In this document: in pieces, positions 6,993 through 14,468 of the stretch
Layout of the letters: each line of letters starts with the position of its first letter
Numbering within the stretch: position 1 is the stretch's first letter
Source of the DNA: JBIKLM01 sp044375105
Lineage (GTDB): Bacteria > Planctomycetota > UBA1135 > GCA-002686595
Length of the DNA: 34,699 nucleotides
Assembly (NCBI GenBank): GCA_044375105.1
Contig: JBILNK010000024.1
Coordinates: 1-34,699 of the forward strand
Reading direction: 5' to 3'
Notes under the pieces: model-generated
The model's database searches: none
The model's input: only the letters and a program-made list of their open reading frames with translations
Told to the model about the DNA's origin: nothing
Position numbers and translations under genes: made by a program

Positions 6993-8465
6993 ATGAAACT
7001 GATCCTCCAAGACGCCTCCGCCAAGCTGCCCAAGACCCCGCTGGTCGCCGTGTTCGCCACCAAGGGTGCCCCGGTGGCCCTGCCGGAGGGCGTCAGCCTG
7101 CCCGCCACGGCCCTCGAGGACTTCGCCGGCGACTTCCGGCAGGAGCGCCTGACGGATGCCCTGGCGGGCCCGGCCGGTCGGGTCTTGCTGATCGGCCTCG
7201 GGGAGGCCCAGAAGGTCGAGTGGGAGCACCTGCGTCGCGCAGCGGCCTTGGCGGTCAAGCGCGCCGAGGCCCTCAAGCTCGAGTCCTGCCTGCTGTGGGT
7301 CGCGCCGGCCATCGAGGAGCTGGGCTGCGGTGCGGAGCCGGTCGGCCAAGCCCTGGCCGAGGCGGTTCCTATGGCCCTGTTCAAGGTGGAGCTCCTGAAG
7401 TCGAAGAGCGAGCCCTCGCCGCTCAAGCGCGTGATCCTGGCGGGTGGCGGGGCCGCCTTCCGGGCCGGGGCCAAGCGCGGCGAGGTGCTCGGACGGGCCA
7501 ACTGCCTGGCGCGCGAGCTGCAGGAACTGCCCGGCAATCGCATGACGCCGAGCGAGCTCGCCAATCGGGCCAAGCAGGTCGCCGCCGCCAGTCCATCGGT
7601 CTCGATCAAGGTCCTCGACGAGGCCCAGATGGAGAAGCTGGGCATGGGCTCGCTCCTCGGCGTTTCCCAGGGCAGCGAGCAGCCCGCCAAGCTGATCCAC
7701 TTGACCTACAAACCCGAGAAGCGCGTCAAGGGCTCGAAGAGGATCGCGCTGGTCGGCAAGGGACTGACCTTCGACGCCGGCGGCATCAGCCTCAAGCCCT
7801 CCGCCAAAATGGAGGAAATGAAGTACGACATGTCCGGAGGCGCCGCGGTGATCGCCACGTTCCAGGCCTTGGCGGAGCTGGGCTGCCCCCACGAGGTCCA
7901 CGGAGTGGTGCCGGCCAGCGAAAACCTGCCGGACGGCCGCGCCACCAAGCCCGGCGATGTGCACGTGGCCATGAACGGGATCACGATCGAGGTGCAGAAT
8001 ACCGATGCCGAAGGGCGCCTGATCCTGGCCGACGCCCTGTGCTACACCGCCCAGAAGATCAAGCCCGACACGATCCTGGACGTGGCCACGCTGACCGGTG
8101 CCGTGATCATCGCCCTGGGCCATGAGCTGACCGGCATCTTCCCGAGCAGCGACGACCTGCGTCGGCGCCTGGAGGAGGCCGGCAAGGCCACCGGCGAGCG
8201 CGTTTGGCCGCTGCCTCTCCTGGATGTCCACAAGGACCAGATGAAGGGCAAGCTGGCGGACCTCAAGAACATCAACACGCCCGGGATCGGCAACGGCTCG
8301 ACCGCCGGCGCGGCTTTCCTGTCCAACTTCGTCGGCGACACCGAGTGGTGTCACCTCGACATCGCGGGCACGGCCTGGGGGACCCTCGACCGGGATTATG
8401 TGGGCGGAAACTTCGGCACGGGGGTGGGGGTGCGCCTGTTCCTCGAGTACCTCCGGCAGGTTTGA
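6993..8465 (+). CDS. pepA: Leucyl aminopeptidase, M17 family (PepA)
   Basis: A cytosolic di-metal aminopeptidase that removes N-terminal residues from peptides; in Escherichia coli PepA also binds DNA in Xer recombination and gene regulation. From the ATG at 6993 it has 490 residues, normal for the family. The N-terminal half is the variable domain. The catalytic domain shows VGKGLTFDAGGISLKPS (Lys256, Asp261, Lys268), MKYDMSGGAAV (Asp279), and the M17 signature NTDAEGRL at 337-344 (Asp339, Glu341, Arg343), so all metal ligands and the catalytic Lys/Arg are present. The GHELTG, PLPLLDVHKDQMKGKLADLKN and TAGAAFLSNF segments are also typical. No Shine-Dalgarno is seen; the region before the ATG is C-rich. 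It stands alone between ETF-QO and citrate synthase. Confidence 0.96.
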   Translation: MKLILQDASAKLPKTPLVAVFATKGAPVALPEGVSLPATALEDFAGDFRQERLTDALAGPAGRVLLIGLGEAQKVEWEHLRRAAALAVKRAEALKLESCLLWVAPAIEELGCGAEPVGQALAEAVPMALFKVELLKSKSEPSPLKRVILAGGGAAFRAGAKRGEVLGRANCLARELQELPGNRMTPSELANRAKQVAAASPSVSIKVLDEAQMEKLGMGSLLGVSQGSEQPAKLIHLTYKPEKRVKGSKRIALVGKGLTFDAGGISLKPSAKMEEMKYDMSGGAAVIATFQALAELGCPHEVHGVVPASENLPDGRATKPGDVHVAMNGITIEVQNTDAEGRLILADALCYTAQKIKPDTILDVATLTGAVIIALGHELTGIFPSSDDLRRRLEEAGKATGERVWPLPLLDVHKDQMKGKLADLKNINTPGIGNGSTAGAAFLSNFVGDTEWCHLDIAGTAWGTLDRDYVGGNFGTGVGVRLFLEYLRQV

Positions 8466-9238
8466 CGCATCTCCTGAGCCCCGCGGCGCGGCTCCTTGGG
8501 CCGCGACCGGGGGGGCGCTCAGGAAGCGGCCCTGCACGGCCTCCCGGAACCCTCGGGAGCGCGGCTCGCCCCTCGAGGAGTCGAGAGTGCCCTCCCTGGT
8601 GCTCGGGGGCCCTCGGGCCCTGGGGAAATGGGGACTGCCTGCGCCGCAGGAACCCGCCCTACGCTTCCGACGGCCGTCGCTGGCTGCAGGATCGGGTGTC
8701 GCCTCGAAGCGGCCTTGACTGGGCGCTCCGCGACCTTCCGGTCTACCCAGGAGCCCTGGCGGCGTTCTGGGCAGCGCTTGGGCGGCGCGGTCAATCGGCC
8801 AGGGCCGTCGGGCCGTAGCCCGGGCTTGCGGAGGATGCGCAGGGCGTGCGACCTGGGCCGTTGGGCTGGTCTGAGGAACGCCTGAGATCCCAGCTGGGGG
8901 GCCCGAAGGCAGCGCAAGGCCAGCGGGGCCGCTCCCTGGCGCTGGTCTGGCTTGGCAACCGTCCGTGCGGCGTCCGGGTCGGCCGCCCGCGAAAGGAGCC
9001 TCCAGAGCTTGCGTCGCGATCCAGCGGGCTCTGGGTCCAGACCGGCAGGGAGACTGCGCTGTCGAGGGCCCCGAAACCGCAGCGGACCTTTTACATCGGG
9101 CTCAGCGAGCCCTATTTTCGCATCTCGGAGACTGCATCGCCCCGTACCTCGGTTCGGTGGCCTCCAAAGCCGATCCATGCCCATGAGCCTCGGCCTCCGC
9201 CCAGGCTCCGGCCTCCCGTCCTACCCTCCCCAATCGCC
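8466..9238. other. Long non-coding stretch before citrate synthase
   Basis: About 770 bases without a credible protein. The minus-strand frame over 8519-9184 and the plus-strand frames translate into Arg/Pro/Gly-rich sequence without motifs. The GC-rich inverted repeat GAGCC...GGCTC (8474-8492) just after pepA may act in its 3' end. A compact terminator-like hairpin with a T-rich tail lies at 9098-9118. I looked for RNase P, SRP and tmRNA core motifs and recognised none. The stretch could carry a small RNA or a long citrate synthase leader. Confidence 0.5.
9098..9118 (+). terminator. Terminator-like hairpin upstream of citrate synthase
   Basis: GGGCTC (9098-9103), loop AGC and GAGCCC (9107-9112) are followed by TATTTT. 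The stem is six base pairs, short but perfect, and the T-rich tail is unusual in this GC-rich window. It sits about 120 bases before the citrate synthase start, so it could end a small upstream transcript or act as a leader attenuator. Confidence 0.45.
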
Positions 9239-10384
9239 GTGACCGTCGATCGTCCCGCCCTCGTCCCCGGCCTGGCCGGTGTGCCGGCCGCCGAATCCGC
9301 CATCAGCTACATCGACGGAAATGCGGGGATCCTGGAGTACCGCGGTTACCCCATCGAGCAGCTGGCCGAGTACTCCAACTTCGAGGAGACCTGCTGGCTG
9401 CTGATGAATGGCGAGCTGCCCACGGCGGAGCAGCTGGCCGGCCTGCGCGCCGAGCTGCGCGGGGCCCGCAGCCTGCCGCCCGCCCTGGTTTCGATGCTGC
9501 GGCTGTTCCCCAAGTCGGGGCACCCGATGCACGTGCTGCAATCGGCCGTGGCCGCCATGGGCGCCATGGAGCCGACCGTCAAGTTCGGCTCGGAGGAGGA
9601 CTTCCATCGCGCCTGGATCCGCCTGCTGGCGACCGTGCCCTGCATCGTGGCAACCCATGAGCGCCTGCGCCGCGGCCTCGAGCCGATCGCACCGGACCCG
9701 CAGCTCGATACGGCGGCCAACTTCCTGTGGATGCTGAACGGGCAGAAACCCGCGGCCGAGGCGACCCGCGCCCTGGATTGCGCGCTGGTGCTCCACGCGG
9801 ACCACACCATGAACGCCTCGACCTTCGCCGCTCGCGTGGTCTACGGCACCAACGCGGGTCCCTACGATTCGGTCTCGGCCGCCATCGGCGCCCTGCACGG
9901 CCCGTTGCACGGCGGGGCCAACGAAAAGGTGCTGCAGGAGCTCGAGTCGATCGGTGGTGTCGCCAAGGTGCGCGAATTCGCCGAGAAGAAGTTTGCCGCC
10001 AAGGGCAAGATCATGGGCTTCGGCCACCGGGTCTATAAGGTCAAGGATCCGCGCAGCCATGCCCTGCAGAAGCTCGGCAAAGCCCTGTTCGACAAGCTGG
10101 GCCACACGCCGACCTACGACGTGGCCCTGGAACTCGAAAAGATCGTCGTCGACCGGCTGGGCGCCAAGGGCATCCATCCGAACGTGGACTTCTTCAGCGG
10201 CTTCATCTACCAGAAGCTGGGCATTCCGACCGACCAGTTCACGCCGATCTTCGCCATCGCCCGGACCGCCGGCTGGATCGCACACCTGCACGAGCAGATG
10301 CAGGACAACAAGCTCTACCGTCCCGGGCAGGTCTACATCGGCGAGCGCCAGCGCGGATACGTGCCGATGCCCGAGCGCCGTTGA
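9239..10384 (+). CDS. gltA: Citrate synthase
   Basis: Condenses oxaloacetate and acetyl-CoA to citrate at the entry of the TCA cycle. From the GTG at 9239 the protein is 381 residues, the short form without the extra N-terminal domain of E. coli GltA. It starts near the standard GLAGVPAAESAISYIDGNAGILEYRGYPIEQLA. Catalytic residues are visible: His224 in GPLHGGANE, His263 in GFGHRVYKVKDPR and Asp317 in PNVDFFSG. HADHTMNASTFAARV is the conserved helix before the active site. The C-terminus RPGQVYIGERQRGYVPM is typical. The frame stays open upstream, but its translation is not homologous; GTG is the first plausible start. A 2-methylcitrate synthase activity cannot be excluded from sequence alone, but no prp genes are near. 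Confidence 0.95.
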   Translation: MTVDRPALVPGLAGVPAAESAISYIDGNAGILEYRGYPIEQLAEYSNFEETCWLLMNGELPTAEQLAGLRAELRGARSLPPALVSMLRLFPKSGHPMHVLQSAVAAMGAMEPTVKFGSEEDFHRAWIRLLATVPCIVATHERLRRGLEPIAPDPQLDTAANFLWMLNGQKPAAEATRALDCALVLHADHTMNASTFAARVVYGTNAGPYDSVSAAIGALHGPLHGGANEKVLQELESIGGVAKVREFAEKKFAAKGKIMGFGHRVYKVKDPRSHALQKLGKALFDKLGHTPTYDVALELEKIVVDRLGAKGIHPNVDFFSGFIYQKLGIPTDQFTPIFAIARTAGWIAHLHEQMQDNKLYRPGQVYIGERQRGYVPMPERR

Positions 10385-10400
10385 CGGACCGAGGATTGAT

Positions 10401-10423
10401 CGGCTCGGGCGCCGCCCGAGCCG
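10401..10423 (+). terminator. Perfect GC-rich hairpin after citrate synthase
   Basis: CGGCTCGGGC, loop GCC, GCCCGAGCCG form a perfect ten-base-pair stem 17 bases after the citrate synthase stop. There is no T tract, so this would be a non-canonical terminator or an mRNA 3'-end stabiliser. Its core matches the hairpin in the 98-bp repeats at 16.4-16.6 kb. Confidence 0.5.
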
Positions 10424-10508
10424 GGCGTCGAGCCGGTCAGGGGCCTGAGGGCCCCCAGCCGGGCAACCCAGAACTCGGCCGTGTGGCGGCGCTTCGCTGC
10501 CCGCCGCC

Positions 10509-10838
10509 GTGCCCTTGATCCCAACGAATCCCGTGCTCTCCGATTCCGAATCCGGCGCCGACCGGTCCCCCCCGGGGCACGCCGCCGAGCAGCGACGGAA
10601 TCTGCGCATCCTGGCGGTCCTGGTGGCGGTGTTCCTGACCATGGCCCTGACGCTGCTGTTGTTTCTGCTGAGCGAGCGCCAACGGGCTGAAGCGGGGGAG
10701 TACCGCGGGCTCGAACGGCACTTCGAGGCCCAGGGATTCGAGGCCGGGGACGATGGGGCGGGGCGCGCCGAGCTGCGGAAGCGGTCGGCGAGCCGCGCCG
10801 ACGGCAGCCAGCCGCAGCCCCTGCCCAACGGCGGCTGA
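10509..10838 (+). CDS. Small single-pass membrane protein, unknown function
   Basis: An unrecognised frame of 109 residues from a GTG at 10509. A polar 30-residue N-terminus is followed by one strong hydrophobic helix (ILAVLVAVFLTMALTLLLFLL, about residues 34-54) and a charged, Ala/Gly/Glu-rich C-terminal tail ending QPQPLPNGG. The clean helix flanked by charges (RRNLR before, SERQR after) argues that it is a real protein rather than chance GC-rich reading. No family motif is visible, there is no Shine-Dalgarno site, and a later start cannot be excluded. It lies alone between citrate synthase and the tRNA genes. Confidence 0.5.
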   Translation: MPLIPTNPVLSDSESGADRSPPGHAAEQRRNLRILAVLVAVFLTMALTLLLFLLSERQRAEAGEYRGLERHFEAQGFEAGDDGAGRAELRKRSASRADGSQPQPLPNGG

Positions 10839-11227
10839 AGCCGCGGCGAAATCCTGCGGCAAGAGCCGCGGTGAAGTTCTCTAGCCAGATCTGCGGGGAA
10901 CGATTGCGGCTCGAGCCGCGCGGACGCCGGCTGCTCGGGCCGCTGCGGCCAAGGGGCGCAGCGCAGGGCGGAATGGTCCACACGGGGGTCCCGAGGCAGT
11001 CGCGCCGGGGTTGGCTGAACGGCGCCTGCTCCCCAGGGCGGCTGTCGGTCCACGAGCCGCGGCCCGGATCGACTCGGGGCGAGGCCAACGGCCTGATCGG
11101 CGGCACCGCAGGGCGCTAGCGGGGCTCAGGGGGGGTGCTGGCCTTCGCCGGACGGGCGAGCGGCGCTCCTGTGGCTGGCCGAAGACGGGCGAACCGCGGG
11201 AGCCCGGGACCCGCGGGATCGCAGGGG
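10839..11227. other. Non-coding spacer before the tRNA genes
   Basis: About 390 GC-rich bases. The start contains a short imperfect direct repeat (AGCCGCGGCGAA... at 10838 and AGCCGCGGTGAA... at 10864). Otherwise I see nothing interpretable. The tRNA-Leu transcript would run into this region on the minus strand. Confidence 0.5.
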
Positions 11228-11311
11228 TGGGGTAGGCGGGACTCGAACCCGCACGCCCGCGAAGGCTTCGGATTTTAAGTCCGATGCGTCTACCGATTTC
11301 GCCACTACCCC
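11228..11311 (-). tRNA. tRNA-Leu (anticodon UAA)
   Basis: Read on the minus strand, the acceptor arms GGGGTAG/CTACCCC pair perfectly. The D-stem is GCG/CGC, the anticodon stem TCGGA/TCCGA encloses the loop CTTAAAA (anticodon TAA), a long class-II variable arm follows, and the T arm is GCGGG-TTCGAGT-CCCGC with discriminator A. The 84-nt length with a long variable arm fits leucine. The 3' CCA is not encoded: the next bases are CCC. Confidence 0.95.
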
Positions 11312-11477
11312 CTAGGGCTGCCGGCGGGCTCGCTCCGACGGCGGCGCGATGCTCCCGGGTCGGGCCGCTGGGAGTCTCGCGATTCCCGGGGCGGGCCTCT
11401 CGTTCTCCCTGGCCTTCGCCCGTGGAGCTGCGCTCCAGAGTGCGAGCCCAGGCTCTGGCTCCCGCGGTTCGGGAGAT

Positions 11478-11551
11478 TGGAGGCGGCACCCGGATTTGAA
11501 CCGGGGGTGACGGATTTGCAATCCGTTGCCTTACCACTTGGCTATGCCGCC
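11478..11551 (-). tRNA. tRNA-Cys (anticodon GCA), CCA encoded
   Basis: On the minus strand GGCGGCA pairs with TGCCGCC, the anticodon stem ACGGA/TCCGT holds the loop TTGCAAA (anticodon GCA), and the T loop is TTCAAAT. Discriminator T is followed by an encoded CCA (11478-11480), unlike the neighbouring tRNA-Leu. It lies 166 bases upstream of tRNA-Leu in transcription direction, and both probably share the promoter at 11577-11604. Confidence 0.96.
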
Positions 11552-11576
11552 CTAAGCTCGAGGAGCTTAAGCCCCG

Positions 11577-11604
11577 AGCATAGCCACGCCGCTGGTCCGG
11601 TCAA
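11577..11604 (-). promoter_or_regulatory. Sigma-70-type promoter for tRNA-Cys/tRNA-Leu
   Basis: On the minus strand TTGACC (-35) and TATGCT (-10) are separated by 16 bases, with the tRNA-Cys 5' end about 25 bases downstream. A perfect 7-bp leader hairpin (TAAGCTC-GAG-GAGCTTA, 11553-11569) lies between promoter and tRNA. This is one of the best -35/-10 pairs in the window. Confidence 0.65.
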
Positions 11605-11683
11605 CATGCCGGCGCCTTCCGGGAACCTGGAGCTGGGCTGGGCTGCCCTTTACAGCGGCCCTGGGCCCCCGGAGACTGTCCGA

Positions 11684-13162
11684 ATGTCGGGAATTAGACG
11701 ATCAGGGAGGCTCCTGGGGCCCGGTGGGGCAAAGAGCTGGGCTTGGGCGCGCTCCCTTCTGGCCCTTGCGGCCGTGCTGCTCGTTGCCTGCGCGCCCGCG
11801 CCCCAGGAGCCGGCCCAGGACCTGCTGTTGATTTCCATCGACACCCTGCGGGCGGATGCCCTGGGTCTGTACGGAGGACAGCGCGGCGCCAGCCCGCGGC
11901 TCGACACCTGGGGACAGGGGGCGGCGGTGTTCCTCGATGCCTTCACCCATTCGCCCAAGACCGCGCCGTCCCACATGAGCCTGTTCACCGGGCTCCTGCC
12001 CCACGAACACGGGGTCAGCAACCTCGACGCCAGGGGCGCCGCTCGGCTCGATGCAAGCCAGCCGATGCTGGCCGAGCTGCTCGCCGGGCAGGGATTTCGG
12101 ACCAACGCGGTGACCGGGGGCGGCAACGTGCGCGCCCAGCTCGGATTCGATCGCGGTTTCGATGCCTACCACGATCGTGGGGAAGGTTTGGAACAAGCGC
12201 TGTCGCGATCGGCGCAGTGGCTGCAGCGGAAGCCGACCGAGGACGCTCGCTGGTTCTTTTTTCTGCACACCTACCAGGTCCACGATCCCTACATCAAGGG
12301 CGCGCGGTATCTCACCCGCTTCACGGATCCGAGTTATCCGGGACGGATCCTCGGTGATCCGGAGGCGCTCGTGCGGGCCATTCAAGCCGGCGAAGACCTT
12401 GCGCCCAAGGCCACCGGACCCGCCAAGCTGACGGGGAACTTCTGGCGTCGTGCGGATGAGCGCGACCCCCGGGACCAGCGCCACCTGTTCGATCTGTACC
12501 TGGCCGGCGTGGCTCAGATGGACGATCTGCTGGGCAGCTGGCTCGAGCGCCTGGGCGACCGTGGGGTGCTCGACCGGGCGCTGGTGGTGCTGACCTCGGA
12601 CCACGGCGAAGAATTCGCCGAGCACGGGGGCCTGCGCCATGACCAGCTTTATAGCGAGGTCGCCCACGTGCCCTTGATCGTGCGCCACCCGAGCGGGGTC
12701 GGAGCTGGAAAGCGCTTTGCGGGTTTGGTGGGCCATCGAGATTTCCTGCCCAGCGTGCTCGAATTGCTCGGGCTCGAGTCCCTGCTGCCGGCTGGGGCGG
12801 AGGGGCGCAGCTGGGCCCCGGTGCTGCTGGGCCGCGGGCCGCTGCCCTCCGGCGCCGCGATCTGGTCGATGCACCAATCGGACCGCGAGGGACCGCTCGA
12901 TTCGCTGTTCGTGCGCACATCGACCCTGGCCTGGTTCCAGAGTCCGCGGGGCCTCGAGGTCTACGATCGCAGCTTGGATCCGGGCGAGCTGAGCCCGCTG
13001 GCCCCGCAGCACCCGGCCCGCCGAGAGCTCGAGGTCCAGGCGGCCGCGGTCTTCCTTGGATTCCAGCGCCGCGCCCTGGCCGCGCCGGGTCAGCGCCAAC
13101 TGCTGGACGACGCGGCTCGCGCCGAATTGCAGGCCCTCGGCTATCTGGACCCGGACGAATGA
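11684..13162 (+). CDS. Sulfatase-fold (alkaline phosphatase superfamily) lipoprotein lacking the formylglycine motif
   Basis: A 492-residue exported hydrolase of the sulfatase/phosphodiesterase superfamily. The ATG at 11684 is preceded by GGAG at a 9-nt gap. A hydrophobic signal follows, with lipobox LVAC (Cys36), so it should be lipid-anchored. LLLISIDTLRADALGLYG (Asp53) and LTSDHGEEFAEHGGLRHD supply metal ligands, and ELQALGYLDPDE is a typical C-terminus. The nucleophile region reads THSPKTAPSHMSLFTGLLPHEHG: Thr93-Ala-Pro-Ser-His replaces the sulfatase signature [CS]-x-P-S-R. The residue converted to formylglycine is therefore absent, and a Thr nucleophile, as in phosphodiesterase/nucleotide pyrophosphatase relatives, is more likely. 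True sulfatase activity is doubtful; the substrate is unknown. It overlaps the next gene by ATGA and is probably cotranscribed with it. Confidence 0.85.
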   Translation: MSGIRRSGRLLGPGGAKSWAWARSLLALAAVLLVACAPAPQEPAQDLLLISIDTLRADALGLYGGQRGASPRLDTWGQGAAVFLDAFTHSPKTAPSHMSLFTGLLPHEHGVSNLDARGAARLDASQPMLAELLAGQGFRTNAVTGGGNVRAQLGFDRGFDAYHDRGEGLEQALSRSAQWLQRKPTEDARWFFFLHTYQVHDPYIKGARYLTRFTDPSYPGRILGDPEALVRAIQAGEDLAPKATGPAKLTGNFWRRADERDPRDQRHLFDLYLAGVAQMDDLLGSWLERLGDRGVLDRALVVLTSDHGEEFAEHGGLRHDQLYSEVAHVPLIVRHPSGVGAGKRFAGLVGHRDFLPSVLELLGLESLLPAGAEGRSWAPVLLGRGPLPSGAAIWSMHQSDREGPLDSLFVRTSTLAWFQSPRGLEVYDRSLDPGELSPLAPQHPARRELEVQAAAVFLGFQRRALAAPGQRQLLDDAARAELQALGYLDPDE

Positions 13163-13944
13163 AGAGTTCGCGGCTCGATTGGTTCCTGGCGCTGGCCTGG
13201 GCCTGGCCCGGACTCCTGCCAGGCGCCGCTGGCTGGGCCGACGTCCGCGTGCTGCTCGGCTTCGCCGCCTTGGCTGCGGCACCTCTCGGGGCCTGGCTGG
13301 GTCAGCGCGGCCTGCGGATGGCTGGGGCTCGGCCTGTGGAGCGGTTCTGGCGCGCCCTCGGGATGGCGGCTCTGGCCCTGGCAAGTTTGGCGGCGGCTGT
13401 CGGCTTGGCGGCACAGGGCGGCTTCCGAGCGGGGCCCGCATCGACACCCTGGGGGGGACTGCTGGCCTGCTGCGGATGGCTGGCCGGCGGCCTCGGGCTG
13501 GGGGTCCTCTCCGGGGCTCGCGCGCAGGTCCGGGCGCCGGGCGGGGAATCCAGTCCCTGGCGCCTGTGCGCCTCGCTCTGGATCCTGGGCTTGGCGCTCC
13601 AGGCCTTGCCCACCCGCGCGGGCCTGGGCGGCGAAGCCTGGGCCCGGCGCGCGCCGGAGGTCGCCGCATGGGCCTTTGCGATCGCCCCCTGGACGATCGC
13701 GCTCGAGGCGGCCGGGGTCGACTGGATGCGCCACCCCGCCGTCTACTCCGCCGCGGGCACCGACTGGATCTCAGGGGCGCGCCGCGGCCCTGCGCCCGGG
13801 CCTGCCGCCGCCCTGAGCGCGGCCCTCGGCGTAGGACTGCTGACCGCTGCCTGCCTGTGGACCCTCGCCCGCTCGCGCTCCCCACGGCAGGAATGTCCCC
13901 CGGTCCCCGGGCTCGGCGGACCTCCGGGGCCTGGCCTTGGCTAG
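13159..13944 (+). CDS. Hypothetical polytopic membrane protein coupled to the sulfatase-like gene
   Basis: A 261-residue protein starting in the ATGA overlap with the upstream stop, which implies translational coupling. About seven hydrophobic segments are visible (for example LDWFLALAWAWPGLLPG, VLLGFAALAAAPLGAWLG, ALGMAALALASLAAAVGLAA, GWLAGGLGLGVLSG, ALSAALGVGLLTAACLWTLA) with short loops, and a Pro/Gly-rich C-terminal tail. I recognise no family and no catalytic motif. The coupling suggests a job linked to the lipid-anchored hydrolase, but this is only inferred from position. Confidence 0.7.
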   Translation: MKSSRLDWFLALAWAWPGLLPGAAGWADVRVLLGFAALAAAPLGAWLGQRGLRMAGARPVERFWRALGMAALALASLAAAVGLAAQGGFRAGPASTPWGGLLACCGWLAGGLGLGVLSGARAQVRAPGGESSPWRLCASLWILGLALQALPTRAGLGGEAWARRAPEVAAWAFAIAPWTIALEAAGVDWMRHPAVYSAAGTDWISGARRGPAPGPAAALSAALGVGLLTAACLWTLARSRSPRQECPPVPGLGGPPGPGLG

Positions 13945-13981
13945 GATCATTCCGATCGGATCTTCTTTCGCCCCGCGCTCC

Positions 13982-14230
13982 ATGCCGCTCCGCAAGTACT
14001 TCTGCACCTTCCCTCAGGAGCTGATCCGCGAGCCGATCATCAGCCACACTCTGCATGCCGAATTCGGGGTCGTGCCAAACATCCGTGCGGCCTCGATCAC
14101 CGACCAGATGGCTCTGGTGGCGGTCGAAATCGAAGGCGAGCAGACCAAGATCGATGCCGCCGTGGCCTATCTGCGCGGCCGAGGCGTGCAGGTCGAGGAG
14201 ATCAAGGAGGGCGGGGGCTACCGCCTCTGA
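13982..14230 (+). CDS. Stand-alone NIL-domain protein
   Basis: An 82-residue protein consisting of one NIL domain, an ACT-like ferredoxin fold usually found at the C-terminus of methionine ABC-transporter ATPases (MetN) and attached to some ferredoxins. The sequence shows FPQELIREPIISHTLHAEFGVVPNIRAA, then LVAVEIEGEQTKIDAAVAYLRGRGVQVEEI, which fits the beta-alpha-beta-beta-alpha-beta pattern with the conserved pattern around the first helix. The ATG at 13982 gives the natural domain start; a TTG at 13937 would add 15 residues. There is no ABC or ferredoxin gene beside it, so its role (possibly ligand sensing) is open. Confidence 0.8.
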   Translation: MPLRKYFCTFPQELIREPIISHTLHAEFGVVPNIRAASITDQMALVAVEIEGEQTKIDAAVAYLRGRGVQVEEIKEGGGYRL

Positions 14231-14468
14231 CCGGTTCAGCCCAGCCCGACCCGTGCCGCAACCGAAACTTGTGACGAGCAGGCAGGCTGGGATGCTAGGG
14301 GTCGGCCCCGGCGCTGCTGCGACGCGGGGAAGGACCAGGACTGCCAGCCTTCTTCTGCCCAGGGAGCCCGGTCGCGCGGCCAGCGAGCGGGTCTCGGGAC
14401 GGCTTGAAGCAGCGGCTGCTGTGGTCCTGCAGCTTGCGGTCGGCGGATTCGGCCTTCTCGGGGCGCCC

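Noticed and set aside
8820..8930. RNase P, SRP or tmRNA core in the gap before citrate synthase
   Set aside because: Fragments such as GAGGAACGCC looked suggestive, but the conserved RNase P core, the SRP GGAAGCAGCC loop and the tmRNA tag frame are not present.
8519..9184. Minus-strand 221-codon frame in the gap before citrate synthase
   Set aside because: Arg/Pro-rich composition, no hydrophobic or motif structure, no start signal.
10838..10880. Short direct repeat AGCCGCGG[CT]GAA
   Set aside because: Imperfect and short, in a GC-rich region where such matches are expected by chance.
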